Source: Acetoanaerobium sticklandii (GTDB lineage: Bacteria > Bacillota > Clostridia > Peptostreptococcales > Filifactoraceae). Taken from it: a DNA stretch of 64,000 nucleotides. Positions 45,169-55,344 of this stretch are shown here, in pieces. The position numbers were made by a program, and so were the translations under genes. How positions within the stretch are numbered: position 1 is the stretch's first letter; each line of letters starts with the position of its first letter. The stretch is taken from NCBI RefSeq assembly GCF_000196455.1, contig NC_014614.1, positions 1,348,001-1,412,000 of the forward strand. Reading direction: 5' to 3'. The notes beneath the pieces are model-generated. The model worked only from the letters and a program-made list of their open reading frames with translations. It was not told the origin of the DNA and did not search any database.

Positions 45169-46273
45169 CATCATTCCATTCAAAATTCTTTATTATATCT
45201 CTTTTTAAATTTTTCCTTTGCGCTGAATATAATTGTGTAGTAGTTATATTTTCATGATCAAGTAAAGTCTTAACATCATAAATAGAAAACCCATAGTCAA
45301 TAAGAGAGCTTGCTGCAGTTGCTCTTAATTTATGTGGACTATACCCTTTATCCCTAGTAGTACCCATAGCAAGAGAAGTATATTTCTTTACAAGCTCTCT
45401 GATAGCTTTCATTGTTAGCCTTTTATTTTGTATGGATAAAAAAAGAGCATCCTCATTATTTTCATCAAGTAAGTCAGAATTTGGTCGTTCGCAGGATATA
45501 TAATCATCTAAAGCTTTTTTTATTGTTGAATTCAGTGGCATTAACGCTTCTTTAGATCTTTTTCTGTAAATTTTAAATTCGTCACGACCATAATTAAATG
45601 ATGACAAATTCAATTGCTGTATTTCTGACAATCTAAGTCCATAGGTTACAAATAAAAGCAAAATAGCTTTATCTCTTAATTTAGTCTTTTCCCAATATAT
45701 TTTTTCTTTGTCTGTCAATCCTTCTCCTGTGGATACAATATCTAGCATAATGGCAACCTCGTCAACTGCTAGCTTCTTTATAGCATCTGGTTGAGGTTTT
45801 GGCAATTTTATTGGATTAAAACCATCAGTTATGTTATTTTCCAATTGATTATTTCTATACATATACTTAAACAAAGAGGATAGAGAGGATTTTTTTCTAG
45901 CTAAAGATCTATTGTCATTTTTAAATAAATAATCATTTCCATTTATTGATTTTAAATATCTTGTACAGTATTCTCCAATATAATAGTTAATATCTCTAGC
46001 TTTCAACTTAGAAAATTGTTCTATTGTAATTTCAGACAAATTGTTCAAGTGTATGAATGATTCATCATTACTGATTAAATACTTTAAAAAAAATTCAATA
46101 TCTTCGAGGTATGCAAGCCTTGTAGATAAAGAAACTGCATTTTTTAAATATATAAAATAATCCTTCATAAAATGAGGCAGAGCAGTTTCGATTTCTATAC
46201 ATTTATCTATTATATGGTGTTGTTTGGCAACAATATTATCTGGTTTGTCAGATTTGTTATGTATTTTTACCAT
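45158..46273 (-). CDS. Tyrosine recombinase near lexA
   Basis: The 371-residue protein has an N-terminal core-binding domain (~33-170) and a catalytic domain with TYGLRLSEIQQL (Arg I), SPHKLRATAASSLID (His, Arg II) and LLDHENITTTQLYS (His, Tyr nucleophile). The usual GKG hairpin is replaced by YRKRSKEALMP, so the catalytic Lys is less certain. GGAGG lies before the ATG. Its 3' end shares the terminator with the LysM gene. It may be a XerC-type housekeeping enzyme or a former integrase, and no cargo lies next to it. Confidence 0.85.
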   Translation of the reverse strand: MVKIHNKSDKPDNIVAKQHHIIDKCIEIETALPHFMKDYFIYLKNAVSLSTRLAYLEDIEFFLKYLISNDESFIHLNNLSEITIEQFSKLKARDINYYIGEYCTRYLKSINGNDYLFKNDNRSLARKKSSLSSLFKYMYRNNQLENNITDGFNPIKLPKPQPDAIKKLAVDEVAIMLDIVSTGEGLTDKEKIYWEKTKLRDKAILLLFVTYGLRLSEIQQLNLSSFNYGRDEFKIYRKRSKEALMPLNSTIKKALDDYISCERPNSDLLDENNEDALFLSIQNKRLTMKAIRELVKKYTSLAMGTTRDKGYSPHKLRATAASSLIDYGFSIYDVKTLLDHENITTTQLYSAQRKNLKRDIIKNFEWNDEKK

Positions 46274-46444
46274 GAAATAAACCTCCAGCTTAAGTTAGTT
46301 TTTTTAGACCAGTAAAAGGTGACAAGTATATTATAAGCTAGATTTAAACAGAATAGTAATAATTCGCTAAAATGCACTGTAAGTAAAAATCCATTCAAAC
46401 TATTCCCTAAATATACATTTAAAAACTAGTTGAATCCTTAAATA

Positions 46445-46490
46445 AATAGGCCCCTAACATAATTTTTCTATAATTAAGGGCCATTTTTTT
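46445..46490 (+). terminator. Hairpin with T tract downstream of purB
   Basis: GGCCCCTAA pairs with TTAAGGGCC (one mismatch) across an AT-rich loop; T7 follows on the plus strand. The neighbouring genes are on the minus strand, so its use as a purB terminator is uncertain. Confidence 0.45.
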
Positions 46491-46495
46491 ATTTT

Positions 46496-47929
46496 TTATA
46501 CATTTAACTCTACATCTTTAACTAGATTCTTATATTTTTCTAGTATAGGATTTACATCATTTAAAATAAATTCTTCAACTTGTTCTTTTGATCTTCCTAT
46601 AAAATTCTCAGCTTTAAGTACATTTTTTATCTCAACTTCGTCTAAATTAAATTCAGCATCATTTGCTAATAATTCTATTAGATTATTATGTCCACCATTT
46701 ATTTTTACATTTTTTGCTGCTTCCATAGAATAAACTCTAATTTTTTCGTGTAGCTCTTGTCTATCGCCACCTTTTTTTACAGCCTCCATAAGAATATATT
46801 CTGTAGCCATAAATGGAAGTTCTTCATTTATATGTCTGTTTATCATATTCTCATACACAACAAGCCCATTGGTAACGTTAATTGCAATTTCTAAAATAGC
46901 ATCTGTTGCTAAAAATGCTTCACCAATTGCTAATCGTCTGTTTGCTGAATCATCTAAAGTTCTCTCTAACCACTGAGTAGAATGAACTAAAGCTGGGTTT
47001 TGAGCTAAATTTATTATGTATTTTGATAACGAAGATATTCTTTCTGAACGCATTGGATTTCTTTTATAGGCCATTGCAGAGGATCCTATTTGAGTTGATT
47101 CAAAAGGCTCTTCTAGCTCTTTAAGATGCTGCAATAATCTTATATCATTTGTCATTTTATGAAGACTTTGGGCTATCGATGATAATGATGAAAGTACATA
47201 TGAGTCTACTTTTCTACTGTAAGTTTGCCCTGTAACTGGATACGACTTTTTAAAACCCATTTTTTCGCAGACTTTTTCATCTAGCTCTTTAACTTTATCA
47301 TGGTCGTGATTGAATAATTCTAAGAAAGATGCTTGGGTTCCAGTCGTTCCTTTGACCCCTCTTAAATATATTTTATTTTTTCTATAAGTGACTTCTTCTA
47401 AGTCCATCAACAAGTCATATAGCCATAAAGTCGCTCTTTTACCAACAGTCGTTAATTGTGCTGCTTGAAAATGTGTGAATCCTAGAGTTGGAACAGATTT
47501 ATATTCTATTGCAAATTTTGATAAATTATTTATTACTGAAGCTAGCTTTATTTCAATTAACTCCAAAGCCTTAAACATGTTAATTAAGTCTGTGTTATCC
47601 CCTACATAGCAGCTTGTTGCACCTAGATGAATAATGCCTTTTGCTAGCTCAGCTTGCATTCCAAAAGCCTTTACATGGGACATTACATCATGCCTTGTCT
47701 CTTTTTCAATTTGCTTTGCTATATCATAATTTATATTAGATTCAAAGTCTTTCATATTTTGAATTTGATTATCATCAATATTAAGTCCTAATTCTTTTTG
47801 GCTCTCAGCAAGTGCAATCCATAATTTTCTCCATGTTTTAAATTTATTTTCATCTGAAAAAATATAACTCATTTCTTTGCTTGAATAACGCTCGTTTAAT
47901 GGATTTTGATATACTTCCCTATTAATCAT
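46496..47929 (-). CDS. purB: Adenylosuccinate lyase
   Basis: The 477-residue enzyme of purine synthesis cleaves SAICAR and adenylosuccinate to fumarate products. It shows NPLNERYSSKEMSYIFSDENKFKTWRKLW at the start, TRHDVMSHVKAFG, HLGATSCYVGDNTDL, and the fumarase-superfamily signature GSSAMAYKRNPMRSERI with the flexible catalytic Ser loop. The length matches the ~475-residue subtype. It stands alone, away from other pur genes. Confidence 0.95.
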   Translation of the reverse strand: MINREVYQNPLNERYSSKEMSYIFSDENKFKTWRKLWIALAESQKELGLNIDDNQIQNMKDFESNINYDIAKQIEKETRHDVMSHVKAFGMQAELAKGIIHLGATSCYVGDNTDLINMFKALELIEIKLASVINNLSKFAIEYKSVPTLGFTHFQAAQLTTVGKRATLWLYDLLMDLEEVTYRKNKIYLRGVKGTTGTQASFLELFNHDHDKVKELDEKVCEKMGFKKSYPVTGQTYSRKVDSYVLSSLSSIAQSLHKMTNDIRLLQHLKELEEPFESTQIGSSAMAYKRNPMRSERISSLSKYIINLAQNPALVHSTQWLERTLDDSANRRLAIGEAFLATDAILEIAINVTNGLVVYENMINRHINEELPFMATEYILMEAVKKGGDRQELHEKIRVYSMEAAKNVKINGGHNNLIELLANDAEFNLDEVEIKNVLKAENFIGRSKEQVEEFILNDVNPILEKYKNLVKDVELNV

Positions 47930-48046
47930 ATTATTCTCCCTTCAAAATTACAGTAATTATTCAATAAAATTATTTTTATATTCGTATTATATCAAATAAT
48001 AAACACTAAAAAAAGTTTAATATTCGTTATTATTAAATTAAAAAAT

Positions 48047-48084
48047 AAAAACCTTATAAGCTTTACAGGCTTACAAGGCTATAT
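48047..48084 (-). terminator. Terminator of the aspartate aminotransferase gene
   Basis: On the minus strand CCTTGTAAGC pairs with GCTTATAAGG (one GU) around CTGTAAA, followed by a T-rich tract. Confidence 0.75.
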
Positions 48085-48120
48085 TTAATTAAGAAATAAT
48101 TAATTACTAAATTTATTATA

Positions 48121-49302
48121 TTATTCTAAGCATTTCTTTATTCTATTTAAACCTTCTTTTATCTTTTCTTGTGATGTTGCATATGATAGTCTCACATAAT
48201 TATCTACTCCAAATGCTATACCTGGAACTACTGCTACTTGAGCGTCTTCTAGCAATAAATTTGCAAAATCCATGGATCCATTTATATCTATATTTTTAAT
48301 TTTTTTACCAATAGCATTAGAAATATTGACCATAACATAAAACGCACCCTTAGGCTTTTTACAACTTAATAGAGGAATTTCATTAACTAGTGAAACCATC
48401 AAATCTCTTCTTAAATTAAACTCTGCTTTCATATTATCGATTGATGAAGTATCTCCTTCTAAAGCTTCAATACTAGCGTACTGAGCTACAGTATTAGGAT
48501 TTGATGTAGCATGACTTTGCATATTGCTCATAATTGATGCAATTTCTTTGTTTGATGCAGTGTATCCTATTCTCCATCCAGTCATCGCATATGCTTTTGA
48601 CATACCATTTATAACAATAGTTCTTTCTTTTATTTCTTCAGAAAATGATGCAATACTAATATGCTCACCATCATAAATTAATTTTTCATAAATCTCATCA
48701 GATATCACTATTAAATCTTCTTTAATAGCTAAGTCAGCGATTTTCATAAGCTCATCTCTAGTATAGAGTGCACCTGTAGGATTTGATGGGGAGTTGATTA
48801 TAATAGCTTTTGTTTTATCAGATATCACAGAAGAAATATCAGCCGCTGTTATTTTAAACTCATTTTCTTCTAATCCTTCAATTATTACAGGCTTTGCTCC
48901 TGACATATTAATTAGCTCAATATAGCTCACCCAGTATGGAGAAGGTACAATGATTTCGTCCCCAGGATTAACAATAGCTTCAATTGCATTATGTAAAGAA
49001 TGCTTTGCTCCATTTGAAACCACAATCTGTCCAGGTTCATAATCTAATCCATTGTCATTTTTTAATTTTTTAATAATTGATTTTTTTAAATTTGGCATTC
49101 CATCTGCTGCAGTATAACCTATTGGGTCATTTTCTATAGAATCTATTGCTTTTTTTCTAATATTTTCTGGTGTTTTAAAATCAGGTTCTCCAACGCTAAA
49201 GCCTATAATGTCTATCCCTTCAGATTTCATTTTTTTCTCTTTCGCACTTATAGCTAATGTTATTGAGGGCTCAATAGCCGAATACTTCTTAGAATACTCC
49301 AT
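48121..49302 (-). CDS. Aspartate aminotransferase, class Ib type
   Basis: The 393-residue PLP enzyme exchanges amino groups between aspartate and 2-oxoglutarate, although related members use aromatic or other amino acids. Motifs: GVGEPDF-type start (IIGFSVGEPDFKTPENI), SNGAKHSLHNAIEAI, VPSPYWVSYIELINMSG, INSPSNPTGALYTRDEL, the PLP Lys in NGMSKAYAMTGWRIGY, and YVRLSYATS with the carboxylate Arg. The ATG at 49302 follows GGAGGAGG; the ATG at 49335 adds a basic tail not seen in the family. Confidence 0.9.
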   Translation of the reverse strand: MEYSKKYSAIEPSITLAISAKEKKMKSEGIDIIGFSVGEPDFKTPENIRKKAIDSIENDPIGYTAADGMPNLKKSIIKKLKNDNGLDYEPGQIVVSNGAKHSLHNAIEAIVNPGDEIIVPSPYWVSYIELINMSGAKPVIIEGLEENEFKITAADISSVISDKTKAIIINSPSNPTGALYTRDELMKIADLAIKEDLIVISDEIYEKLIYDGEHISIASFSEEIKERTIVINGMSKAYAMTGWRIGYTASNKEIASIMSNMQSHATSNPNTVAQYASIEALEGDTSSIDNMKAEFNLRRDLMVSLVNEIPLLSCKKPKGAFYVMVNISNAIGKKIKNIDINGSMDFANLLLEDAQVAVVPGIAFGVDNYVRLSYATSQEKIKEGLNRIKKCLE

Positions 49303-49472
49303 TAATAAATACCTCCTCCTATGATATAATTTCATTATACTATATTCTCAACAATATACAAGACTTCTATCATTATATTAAAAAAATGATTATTATCTTT
49401 CAAAATTCATATTTATATGTGAATAGTTAATATACTATGATATAATACACCTAAAATTTTAAGGAGAGCCAA

Positions 49473-49799
49473 ATGTATAATAAAAACATTAATATAAAAG
49501 TAGATTATAGAATAATTAGAGAAGATGGTATGGACCAAGATATAATCATCCCTATCGAAAACGGACTTATAGATTTGAATGTATCTGATTTTAAAATTTT
49601 CGATAGGATACAATTTACTCATATTTATGCCATCTTACTAAGAATAACAAATCAGAACATGACAATTTGCATACACCTGCTTAAGGATATAGATATTTTT
49701 TCCAGCTTTGTAAATATGGATATTGACTTAGCCAAAAAAAATATGGTTATCAGTAAAAATGACAACCATACAATAATAAATATTGAATCAGTTAATTAA
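49473..49799 (+). CDS. Hypothetical 108-residue protein
   Basis: I do not recognise a family. The protein is rich in beta-prone Ile/Asn/Asp segments (NINIKVDYRIIREDGMDQDIIIPIENGLIDLNVSDFKI), with no signal peptide, membrane segment or Cys motif. AAGGAGAG lies before the ATG. Its last 8 bases overlap the convergent VWA gene. It is probably a small cytoplasmic protein. Confidence 0.6.
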   Translation: MYNKNINIKVDYRIIREDGMDQDIIIPIENGLIDLNVSDFKIFDRIQFTHIYAILLRITNQNMTICIHLLKDIDIFSSFVNMDIDLAKKNMVISKNDNHTIINIESVN

Positions 49800-51561
49800 T
49801 CATATTATTAATTTGCCTTTTTAAATATAGCCCTACTATTTCAGAAAATCTATCAATAGAATGAATATATGCAAAGTCTTTGCCATAAATCAATTTTTCT
49901 GCGTCCAAATCCTCTATTTCACCAGTATATACACCAAGCACTGCTATACCTTTCATTCTAGCTTTTCTCACTTCATGAGCAGTATCCTTTACAGCTTTTA
50001 TACCTTTATAATCTGCATCTCTATTAAAAGCTAAAGAAGAGGTTTTAGTAACCTTTACATCATTTGGTTTTCCGTCACTTAGTACAATTAAAATTTTATG
50101 CTCCTCAGGTCTTTTTTCTAATGATTCAACTACTGCTCTTATAGCCAATCCATCTCGGTTACTTCCAGTGGCATAGTATTCAAAAATATTTTTATTTTTT
50201 ATAATTGGATCATTATAGTCTCTGAATCTTCTTATAATAGTAAAATCTAAAAAGTTATTAAAACTTAGCACCCTATTTGGTATATTAACAAGAGACAGAG
50301 CTTGTGAGATAACATACCCTTGTGAAGCTACTCGGCTTTGGCGCTCCATTTGAGAACCGCTTGAATCAAGAAGTATGTCCACAGCAAAATCTCCAATATC
50401 CTCTTTGACCTCTTTTTCAAACACCTTGGAATTATTTAGATATTTAATTTTCCATATTATATCTCCTCTAAGCATTCCATTATCTGATATATTTTTACTA
50501 TATTCAGTATCTCTTAGTATGGTTCTTTGAATTATATCTTTTAACTTACTTATATTTCTGTTGTAAACTCTATAGTGATCGTTATAATCAATCATATTCT
50601 TTTCTTTTTGTTTTTTTACATACTTGACTCTGTAATTATTAATATGACTGAGCTTAAAATTTCCATCTGTTATGTGAATATGGCATCCTTTATGCATTCC
50701 AGTACAGATTTTTTTTTCTAGTTTTCTAAGTTCATCAAAAGACACTATTGATGCCCCGTAATACTGCTCAATTTTATCTGTGAGTTTGTTGTATACCTCT
50801 GGATTAATATTAAAGTTCATTTTATTATCTTCAAACTCGTATCCATCCTTAGGGTCTATTTTACTTGCATTTGGGTTATATTCTGCCGAAACATATTCTT
50901 CCTGTAATTCATCATATAAATATGAATTTGGCGAATCCTTAGTTGTGGTATCAGTATTATCACTTAATGCTTCTTTTTCCTCAGGAGCTACATTTTCATT
51001 GTCAAAATAGCTTTCAAAATGGAAGTAGTCTTGAAATATTTTACTTAAAAATTCAATCAGCTCAATAGTAGAACTTATGGATTTACCTTTATCAATTTCT
51101 TTAACTAACTTATATACTTTTGAATTTACTGCTGGAGATTTTCCAATCTTCCTAGAATAATAAGCAAATCTAATTTCATCTGCTGAATCCTTTGGTTTAT
51201 TAAAAAAGAAACTACTTAATATTTTTTTATATACATCTTCTTTTAGTTTTTTTATAGCGGGTCTTGATATTTCAATATTACTAATTACATTTTCTTCTAA
51301 GACAAGTACCGCAATTTGAAAAAACGGTTTAGGATCTGAAATTTCAACCTTAATTTTATTAATATATGAATATATCATCTCATAATCAAAGAATCTATAA
51401 ATTCCGCCTAAAACAGTATTATTATATAAATCTATTTTCCTATCTCCAGTGAATTTTACAAGTGTAAAATCAGGGTCTATAGAATATTTCTCAGAAATAG
51501 TCCATACAACATTTGAAAACCTTTCTTCAGATTCTCGTCTCAATAAATTATTATCTTCCAT
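49792..51561 (-). CDS. VWA-domain protein (partner of MoxR ATPase)
   Basis: The 589-residue protein has a helical N-terminal half with an acidic middle (~195-240), and a C-terminal von Willebrand A domain beginning FAVDILLDSSGSQMERQSRV (MIDAS DxSxS, ~390-405), with NRDGLAIRAV and ILIVLSDGKPND carrying the remaining metal residues. Together with the MoxR-type ATPase encoded 22 bases upstream it resembles the MoxR/VWA chaperone pairs that mature metalloenzymes or complexes (NorQ/NorD, CbbQ/CbbO). The target here is unknown. Confidence 0.82.
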   Translation of the reverse strand: MEDNNLLRRESEERFSNVVWTISEKYSIDPDFTLVKFTGDRKIDLYNNTVLGGIYRFFDYEMIYSYINKIKVEISDPKPFFQIAVLVLEENVISNIEISRPAIKKLKEDVYKKILSSFFFNKPKDSADEIRFAYYSRKIGKSPAVNSKVYKLVKEIDKGKSISSTIELIEFLSKIFQDYFHFESYFDNENVAPEEKEALSDNTDTTTKDSPNSYLYDELQEEYVSAEYNPNASKIDPKDGYEFEDNKMNFNINPEVYNKLTDKIEQYYGASIVSFDELRKLEKKICTGMHKGCHIHITDGNFKLSHINNYRVKYVKKQKEKNMIDYNDHYRVYNRNISKLKDIIQRTILRDTEYSKNISDNGMLRGDIIWKIKYLNNSKVFEKEVKEDIGDFAVDILLDSSGSQMERQSRVASQGYVISQALSLVNIPNRVLSFNNFLDFTIIRRFRDYNDPIIKNKNIFEYYATGSNRDGLAIRAVVESLEKRPEEHKILIVLSDGKPNDVKVTKTSSLAFNRDADYKGIKAVKDTAHEVRKARMKGIAVLGVYTGEIEDLDAEKLIYGKDFAYIHSIDRFSEIVGLYLKRQINNMIN

Positions 51562-51583
51562 AATTCATCCTCTTTCACAGTTA

Positions 51584-52498
51584 CTACAACCTAAAAATAT
51601 CTTCTTTTCCCAAGGATTTAGGTATTCTTAGTTCAATTACATCAGAAATAATTTCTTTTTCAAACTCATCAAAAGTTTTACCAAGTATACCCATTTTTAC
51701 TGCAAGCAATGGCTCGAGTCCTCTATTGATTGTTCGCAACGCTCCTATCAAACCTCTAAGATCAACTGCTTTAGTTGATATCTCAGAATTTTGAGATTTG
51801 AGCTGTAAATCCAAAAATAATCCACTGAACTGCTCTAAATATTCTTCATTTAGATTAGGAAATTCAGATAGTAATATTTTCGTTAATTTAGACTTTGTCA
51901 TAGGCGGTATGTCAATAACCATAAAACGAGATACTAGAGCTTCGTTCAATTCTTTTGTTCCAGCATATCCATAATTCATAGTCCCAATAAATCTGGTAGC
52001 TTCATTAAGATATATCTTATCGTATCCAGGCACATCTATTATTCTTCTGTGATCAAGCGCTGAGTGAAGTACAGCTACTGCATCATTTTTAGCCATATTT
52101 ATTTCATCAAAAATTCCAAATCCTCCATTCTCAGCACATTGATAAACCGAACCCTTTCTAAGATCAACTCTATTATCTACAAAGGTATCTGTTCCAATTA
52201 ATGCCGAGCTATCAGTATTAACATGAAAAGAAACTGTCCACGCAGGCCTATTAAATGCACAAGCAAGATTATCAGCAAGTACGTTCTTACCTGTGGCTTT
52301 TGGTCCACTAATTAAAATATGCTCTCCTTCTAACAATGCAGCTATAGCCATATTCCAAACTTCTCTTCCATAGTAGTAAAATCTTGGTTTTGGGATTCTT
52401 AAAAGGTTTTCTTCTTTATTATCATAAAATTTTCTAAAATGAAGTAAGTCTTCTATTAATTTTTCATCTACATTATGTGATTTTAAAAATTCAATCAT
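51584..52498 (-). CDS. MoxR-family AAA+ ATPase
   Basis: The 304-residue ATPase has Walker A GPKATGKNVLADNLA (~81-95; unusual Lys and Ala in the loop but GxxxxGK kept), GTDTFVDNRVDLRKGSVYQ, Walker B GIFDEIN, sensor 1 FIGTMNYGYAGTKELNEALVSRF and the arginine-finger region. It is the first gene of the pair with the VWA protein and would remodel a client protein with it. It starts at the ATG at 52498 with AGGAG upstream. Confidence 0.85.
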   Translation of the reverse strand: MIEFLKSHNVDEKLIEDLLHFRKFYDNKEENLLRIPKPRFYYYGREVWNMAIAALLEGEHILISGPKATGKNVLADNLACAFNRPAWTVSFHVNTDSSALIGTDTFVDNRVDLRKGSVYQCAENGGFGIFDEINMAKNDAVAVLHSALDHRRIIDVPGYDKIYLNEATRFIGTMNYGYAGTKELNEALVSRFMVIDIPPMTKSKLTKILLSEFPNLNEEYLEQFSGLFLDLQLKSQNSEISTKAVDLRGLIGALRTINRGLEPLLAVKMGILGKTFDEFEKEIISDVIELRIPKSLGKEDIFRL

Positions 52499-52835
52499 GG
52501 CAATTCTCCTTTAGAAACTCTTTATTTTCACTATAAATTAATAAATTATTTTATATAACATAATAGATAGATTATAACATTATAAGACTGAAATGAGTAA
52601 AGAATTTAATACTTAATTCTTGTATACAATATTATTTTAAAATTTAATAAATGCAATTTTTAAATCAATAATTGCATTTATTAATATTAAATTTTCGTTA
52701 TTCAGATAAATTAATTTTAGGTTTATACGTTAAATATAAACAAATAATAATGTTATCGTTGTGTATACAGAATAATCATAAAAAATAAATTTTGCATATC
52801 GAATAATATAAATTGCAATTTTACGAAAAAATGTA

Positions 52836-52864
52836 TTGATTTTTAATTTTTATAGTAATATAAT
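52836..52864 (+). promoter_or_regulatory. Promoter of the isocitrate dehydrogenase-citrate synthase operon
   Basis: TTGATT (52836-52841), exactly 17 bases, and TATAAT (52859-52864) form a near-consensus sigma-A promoter about 45 bases before the TTG start. The remaining ~340 bases back to the MoxR gene (52499-52835) are very AT-rich and show no gene; they should contain the MoxR promoter too. Confidence 0.8.
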
Positions 52865-52907
52865 CATTTCTAATAATCTAAATGAAATATATAACGGAGG
52901 GATTGCC

Positions 52908-53912
52908 TTGTACAAAATTACAGTTATTCCTGGAGACGGAATAGGAGAAGAAGTTACTCAAAGTGTTATTCAGATGGTTGACTCACTTAATTTGCCAATC
53001 GAATGGGAAATAGTTAGTGCAGGGCTTAATACATATAATAATACAGGTGAACTTTTGCCAGAATCTGCATTAAACAGTATTGAAACAAATAAAATTGTTT
53101 TAAAGGGTCCTATAACTACACCTATCGGCTATGGATTCAAAAGCATCAATGTAACTCTTAGAACAAAATATAATCTATATGCAAATATCCGCCCTGTAAA
53201 AAATCTAGGCGTTATAGATAGCAAATATAAAAATATTGACTTGGTTATATTTAGAGAAAACACTGAAGATTTATATGCTGGAATAGAAGAAAAAATAAGC
53301 GATAATGAATGCCATAGCTTAAAAATAATTACTAAATCAGCAACACTTAAAATTGCACATGAAGCTTTCAAATATGCTCAAAGCATGAATAAAACCAAAG
53401 TTACTGTTGTAACAAAAGCAAATATAATGAAGTTAACAGATGGTCTATTTTTAAATACAGTCAGAGAAGTGGCATTAGATTATCCAAATATAGAGCTAGA
53501 GGAATTGCTAATTGACAATATGTGTATGCAGTTAGTTTTAAATCCTTCTAGATATCAAATTATTTTAACATCCAACCTGTATGGCGATATTCTCTCAGAT
53601 TTATGCGCCGGCTTAATTGGAGGCCTCGGCCTTGTTCCAAGTGCAAATATAGGAAAAGATATTGCATTATTTGAAGCTGTACACGGAAGTGCTCTAGATA
53701 TAGCAGGAGCTAACAAAGCTAATCCTACAGCATTAGCACTAAGCGCAGCTATGATGCTAGATTATATTGGTGAAAACTTAGCAGCAAAGAAATTAAAGAA
53801 TGCTCTTAATGAGGTCTTATGTTATGAAGATAATTTCACATACGATTTAGGTGGCAACCTATCAACATCGGATTTTACGCAAAAAGTTATAGAAACAATT
53901 CAAACTCTTTAA
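52908..53912 (+). CDS. icd: NAD-type isocitrate dehydrogenase, TTG start
   Basis: The 334-residue decarboxylating dehydrogenase of the IDH/IMDH family has ITVIPGDGIGEEV, the substrate loop SINVTLRTKYNLYANIRPV, DLVIFRENTEDLYAGIE, and the metal Asp region NLYGDILSDLCAGLIGGLG with FEAVHGSALDIAG. Short length and a Ser in the INVTLR loop fit an NAD isocitrate or homoisocitrate enzyme. The adjacent citrate synthase argues for isocitrate. The start is TTG at 52908 behind GGAGGG. The longer reading from 52836 begins inside the promoter. The pathway is probably glutamate synthesis. Confidence 0.88.
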   Translation: MYKITVIPGDGIGEEVTQSVIQMVDSLNLPIEWEIVSAGLNTYNNTGELLPESALNSIETNKIVLKGPITTPIGYGFKSINVTLRTKYNLYANIRPVKNLGVIDSKYKNIDLVIFRENTEDLYAGIEEKISDNECHSLKIITKSATLKIAHEAFKYAQSMNKTKVTVVTKANIMKLTDGLFLNTVREVALDYPNIELEELLIDNMCMQLVLNPSRYQIILTSNLYGDILSDLCAGLIGGLGLVPSANIGKDIALFEAVHGSALDIAGANKANPTALALSAAMMLDYIGENLAAKKLKNALNEVLCYEDNFTYDLGGNLSTSDFTQKVIETIQTL

Positions 53913-53931
53913 TTTAATTGGAGGAATAAAA

Positions 53932-55272
53932 ATGGAAACAGCAATTGATAAACTAGCTATATTAACAGAAAGTAATAGCCTAATAGAACCAGAGCTTTAT
54001 GATAAATATAATGTAAAAAGAGGTCTTAGAAATTCAAATGGCACTGGAGTTCTAGTAGGGCTTACTAAAATTGGTTCTGTGGAAGGTTATAAACTTATTG
54101 ATGATAAAAAAATCCCAAAAGAAGGTAAACTTTTTTATAGAGGAATCAATGTCGAAGAGATTGTAGATGGATTTCAAAAAGATAATCGTATGGGTTTTGA
54201 AGAAACCACTTATTTGCTTTTATTTGGAAAACTTCCAAACAAAACTGAGCTAGATGATTTTAACAAATTGCTTTCTGAAATGAGATGTCTTCCGAAACAC
54301 TTTACTGAAAATATGATTTTAAAAATACCTAGCTCAAACATCATGAATAAATTGCAAAGAAGTGTCCTTGTTTTATATTCAAGCGATGATAATCCTGAAG
54401 ACTTAAGTGTAAGAAATGTTCTTAAGCAATCTTTAAACTTGATAGCAAAATTTCCTACTATTATTTCCTATGGCTATCAAGCTAAATCACACTATTTTTA
54501 TGATAACAGCTTATTTATCCATTCACCGAGAAAAGATTTAAGCACAGCTGAGAATATACTTCATATGATTCGTCCCGATAGCACGTATACAAAAACAGAA
54601 GCAGAAACTCTAGATTTAAGCCTTGTTTTACACGCTGAGCATGGAGGAGGAAACAATTCAGCCTTTGCTACTCATGTCGTATCTTCAAGTGGAACTGATA
54701 CATATTCAGCTATCGCTACTGCAGTCGGTTCTCTTAAAGGGCCAAAACACGGAGGAGCAAATCTTAAAGTAAGAGATATGGTAGCTGATATAAAGGAAAA
54801 TGTAACTAATTGGTCAGATAAAAACTTATTAAAGGATTACTTAGTTAAAATTCTAAAAAAAGATGCTTTTGATAATTCCGGTCTAATTTATGGCATGGGC
54901 CATGCAGTATATACTCTTTCGGATCCAAGAGCTGAATTATTGAAAAAGAAAGCCAAAGAACTTGCATGCGAAAAAGATAGTTTAAAAGAATATGAACTTT
55001 ACACTAATATAGAAGAGCTTTCAAAAGAAATATATAAAACCTTTAAAGGCGAAGATGCCGTAATTTCTGCAAATGTAGACTTGTATTCAGGTTTTGTATA
55101 TGAGCTGCTAAATATCCCATATGATTTGTATACCGCCTTATTTGCTACATCAAGAATTTCTGGTTGGTGTGCTCATCGAATCGAACAAATCATAAGTGAC
55201 AAAAAAATAATGAGGCCAGCTTACAAAAGCATAGACAAAAACATAAACTATATAGATTTAGATTTAAGATAA
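53932..55272 (+). CDS. Citrate synthase
   Basis: The 446-residue enzyme condenses acetyl-CoA and oxaloacetate. It has GKLFYRGINVEEIVDGF, the catalytic His block LVLHAEHGGGNNSAFATHVVSSSGTD, GSLKGPKHGGAN, and IYGMGHAVYTLSDPRAELLKKKA with the second catalytic His, plus the Asp in ANVDLYSGFVYELL. This is the Si-type fold; a 2-methylcitrate activity cannot be excluded. It begins 19 bases after icd with TTGGAGG. No aconitase gene lies in the window, so the oxidative branch to 2-oxoglutarate is completed elsewhere. Confidence 0.93.
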   Translation: METAIDKLAILTESNSLIEPELYDKYNVKRGLRNSNGTGVLVGLTKIGSVEGYKLIDDKKIPKEGKLFYRGINVEEIVDGFQKDNRMGFEETTYLLLFGKLPNKTELDDFNKLLSEMRCLPKHFTENMILKIPSSNIMNKLQRSVLVLYSSDDNPEDLSVRNVLKQSLNLIAKFPTIISYGYQAKSHYFYDNSLFIHSPRKDLSTAENILHMIRPDSTYTKTEAETLDLSLVLHAEHGGGNNSAFATHVVSSSGTDTYSAIATAVGSLKGPKHGGANLKVRDMVADIKENVTNWSDKNLLKDYLVKILKKDAFDNSGLIYGMGHAVYTLSDPRAELLKKKAKELACEKDSLKEYELYTNIEELSKEIYKTFKGEDAVISANVDLYSGFVYELLNIPYDLYTALFATSRISGWCAHRIEQIISDKKIMRPAYKSIDKNINYIDLDLR

Positions 55273-55281
55273 TAAGCATAA

Positions 55282-55333
55282 AAAAATCCATTACGGAAGC
55301 AGAAATTTTCTGTTCTTAATGGATTTTTATTTT
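55282..55333. terminator. Bidirectional terminator after citrate synthase
   Basis: AAAAATCCATTA (55282-55293) pairs with TAATGGATTTTT (55317-55328), with an inner CAGAAA/TTTCTG stem; T-rich on the plus side and T6 on the minus side, so it could also end a minus-strand RNA from 55345-55508. Confidence 0.82.
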
Positions 55334-55344
55334 TGTAATTATAC

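Noticed and set aside
52836..52907. Longer N-terminus of isocitrate dehydrogenase from 52836
   Set aside because: The added codons begin at the -35 box and run across the -10 box and the ribosome site; GGAGGG places the start at TTG 52908, where the family sequence begins.
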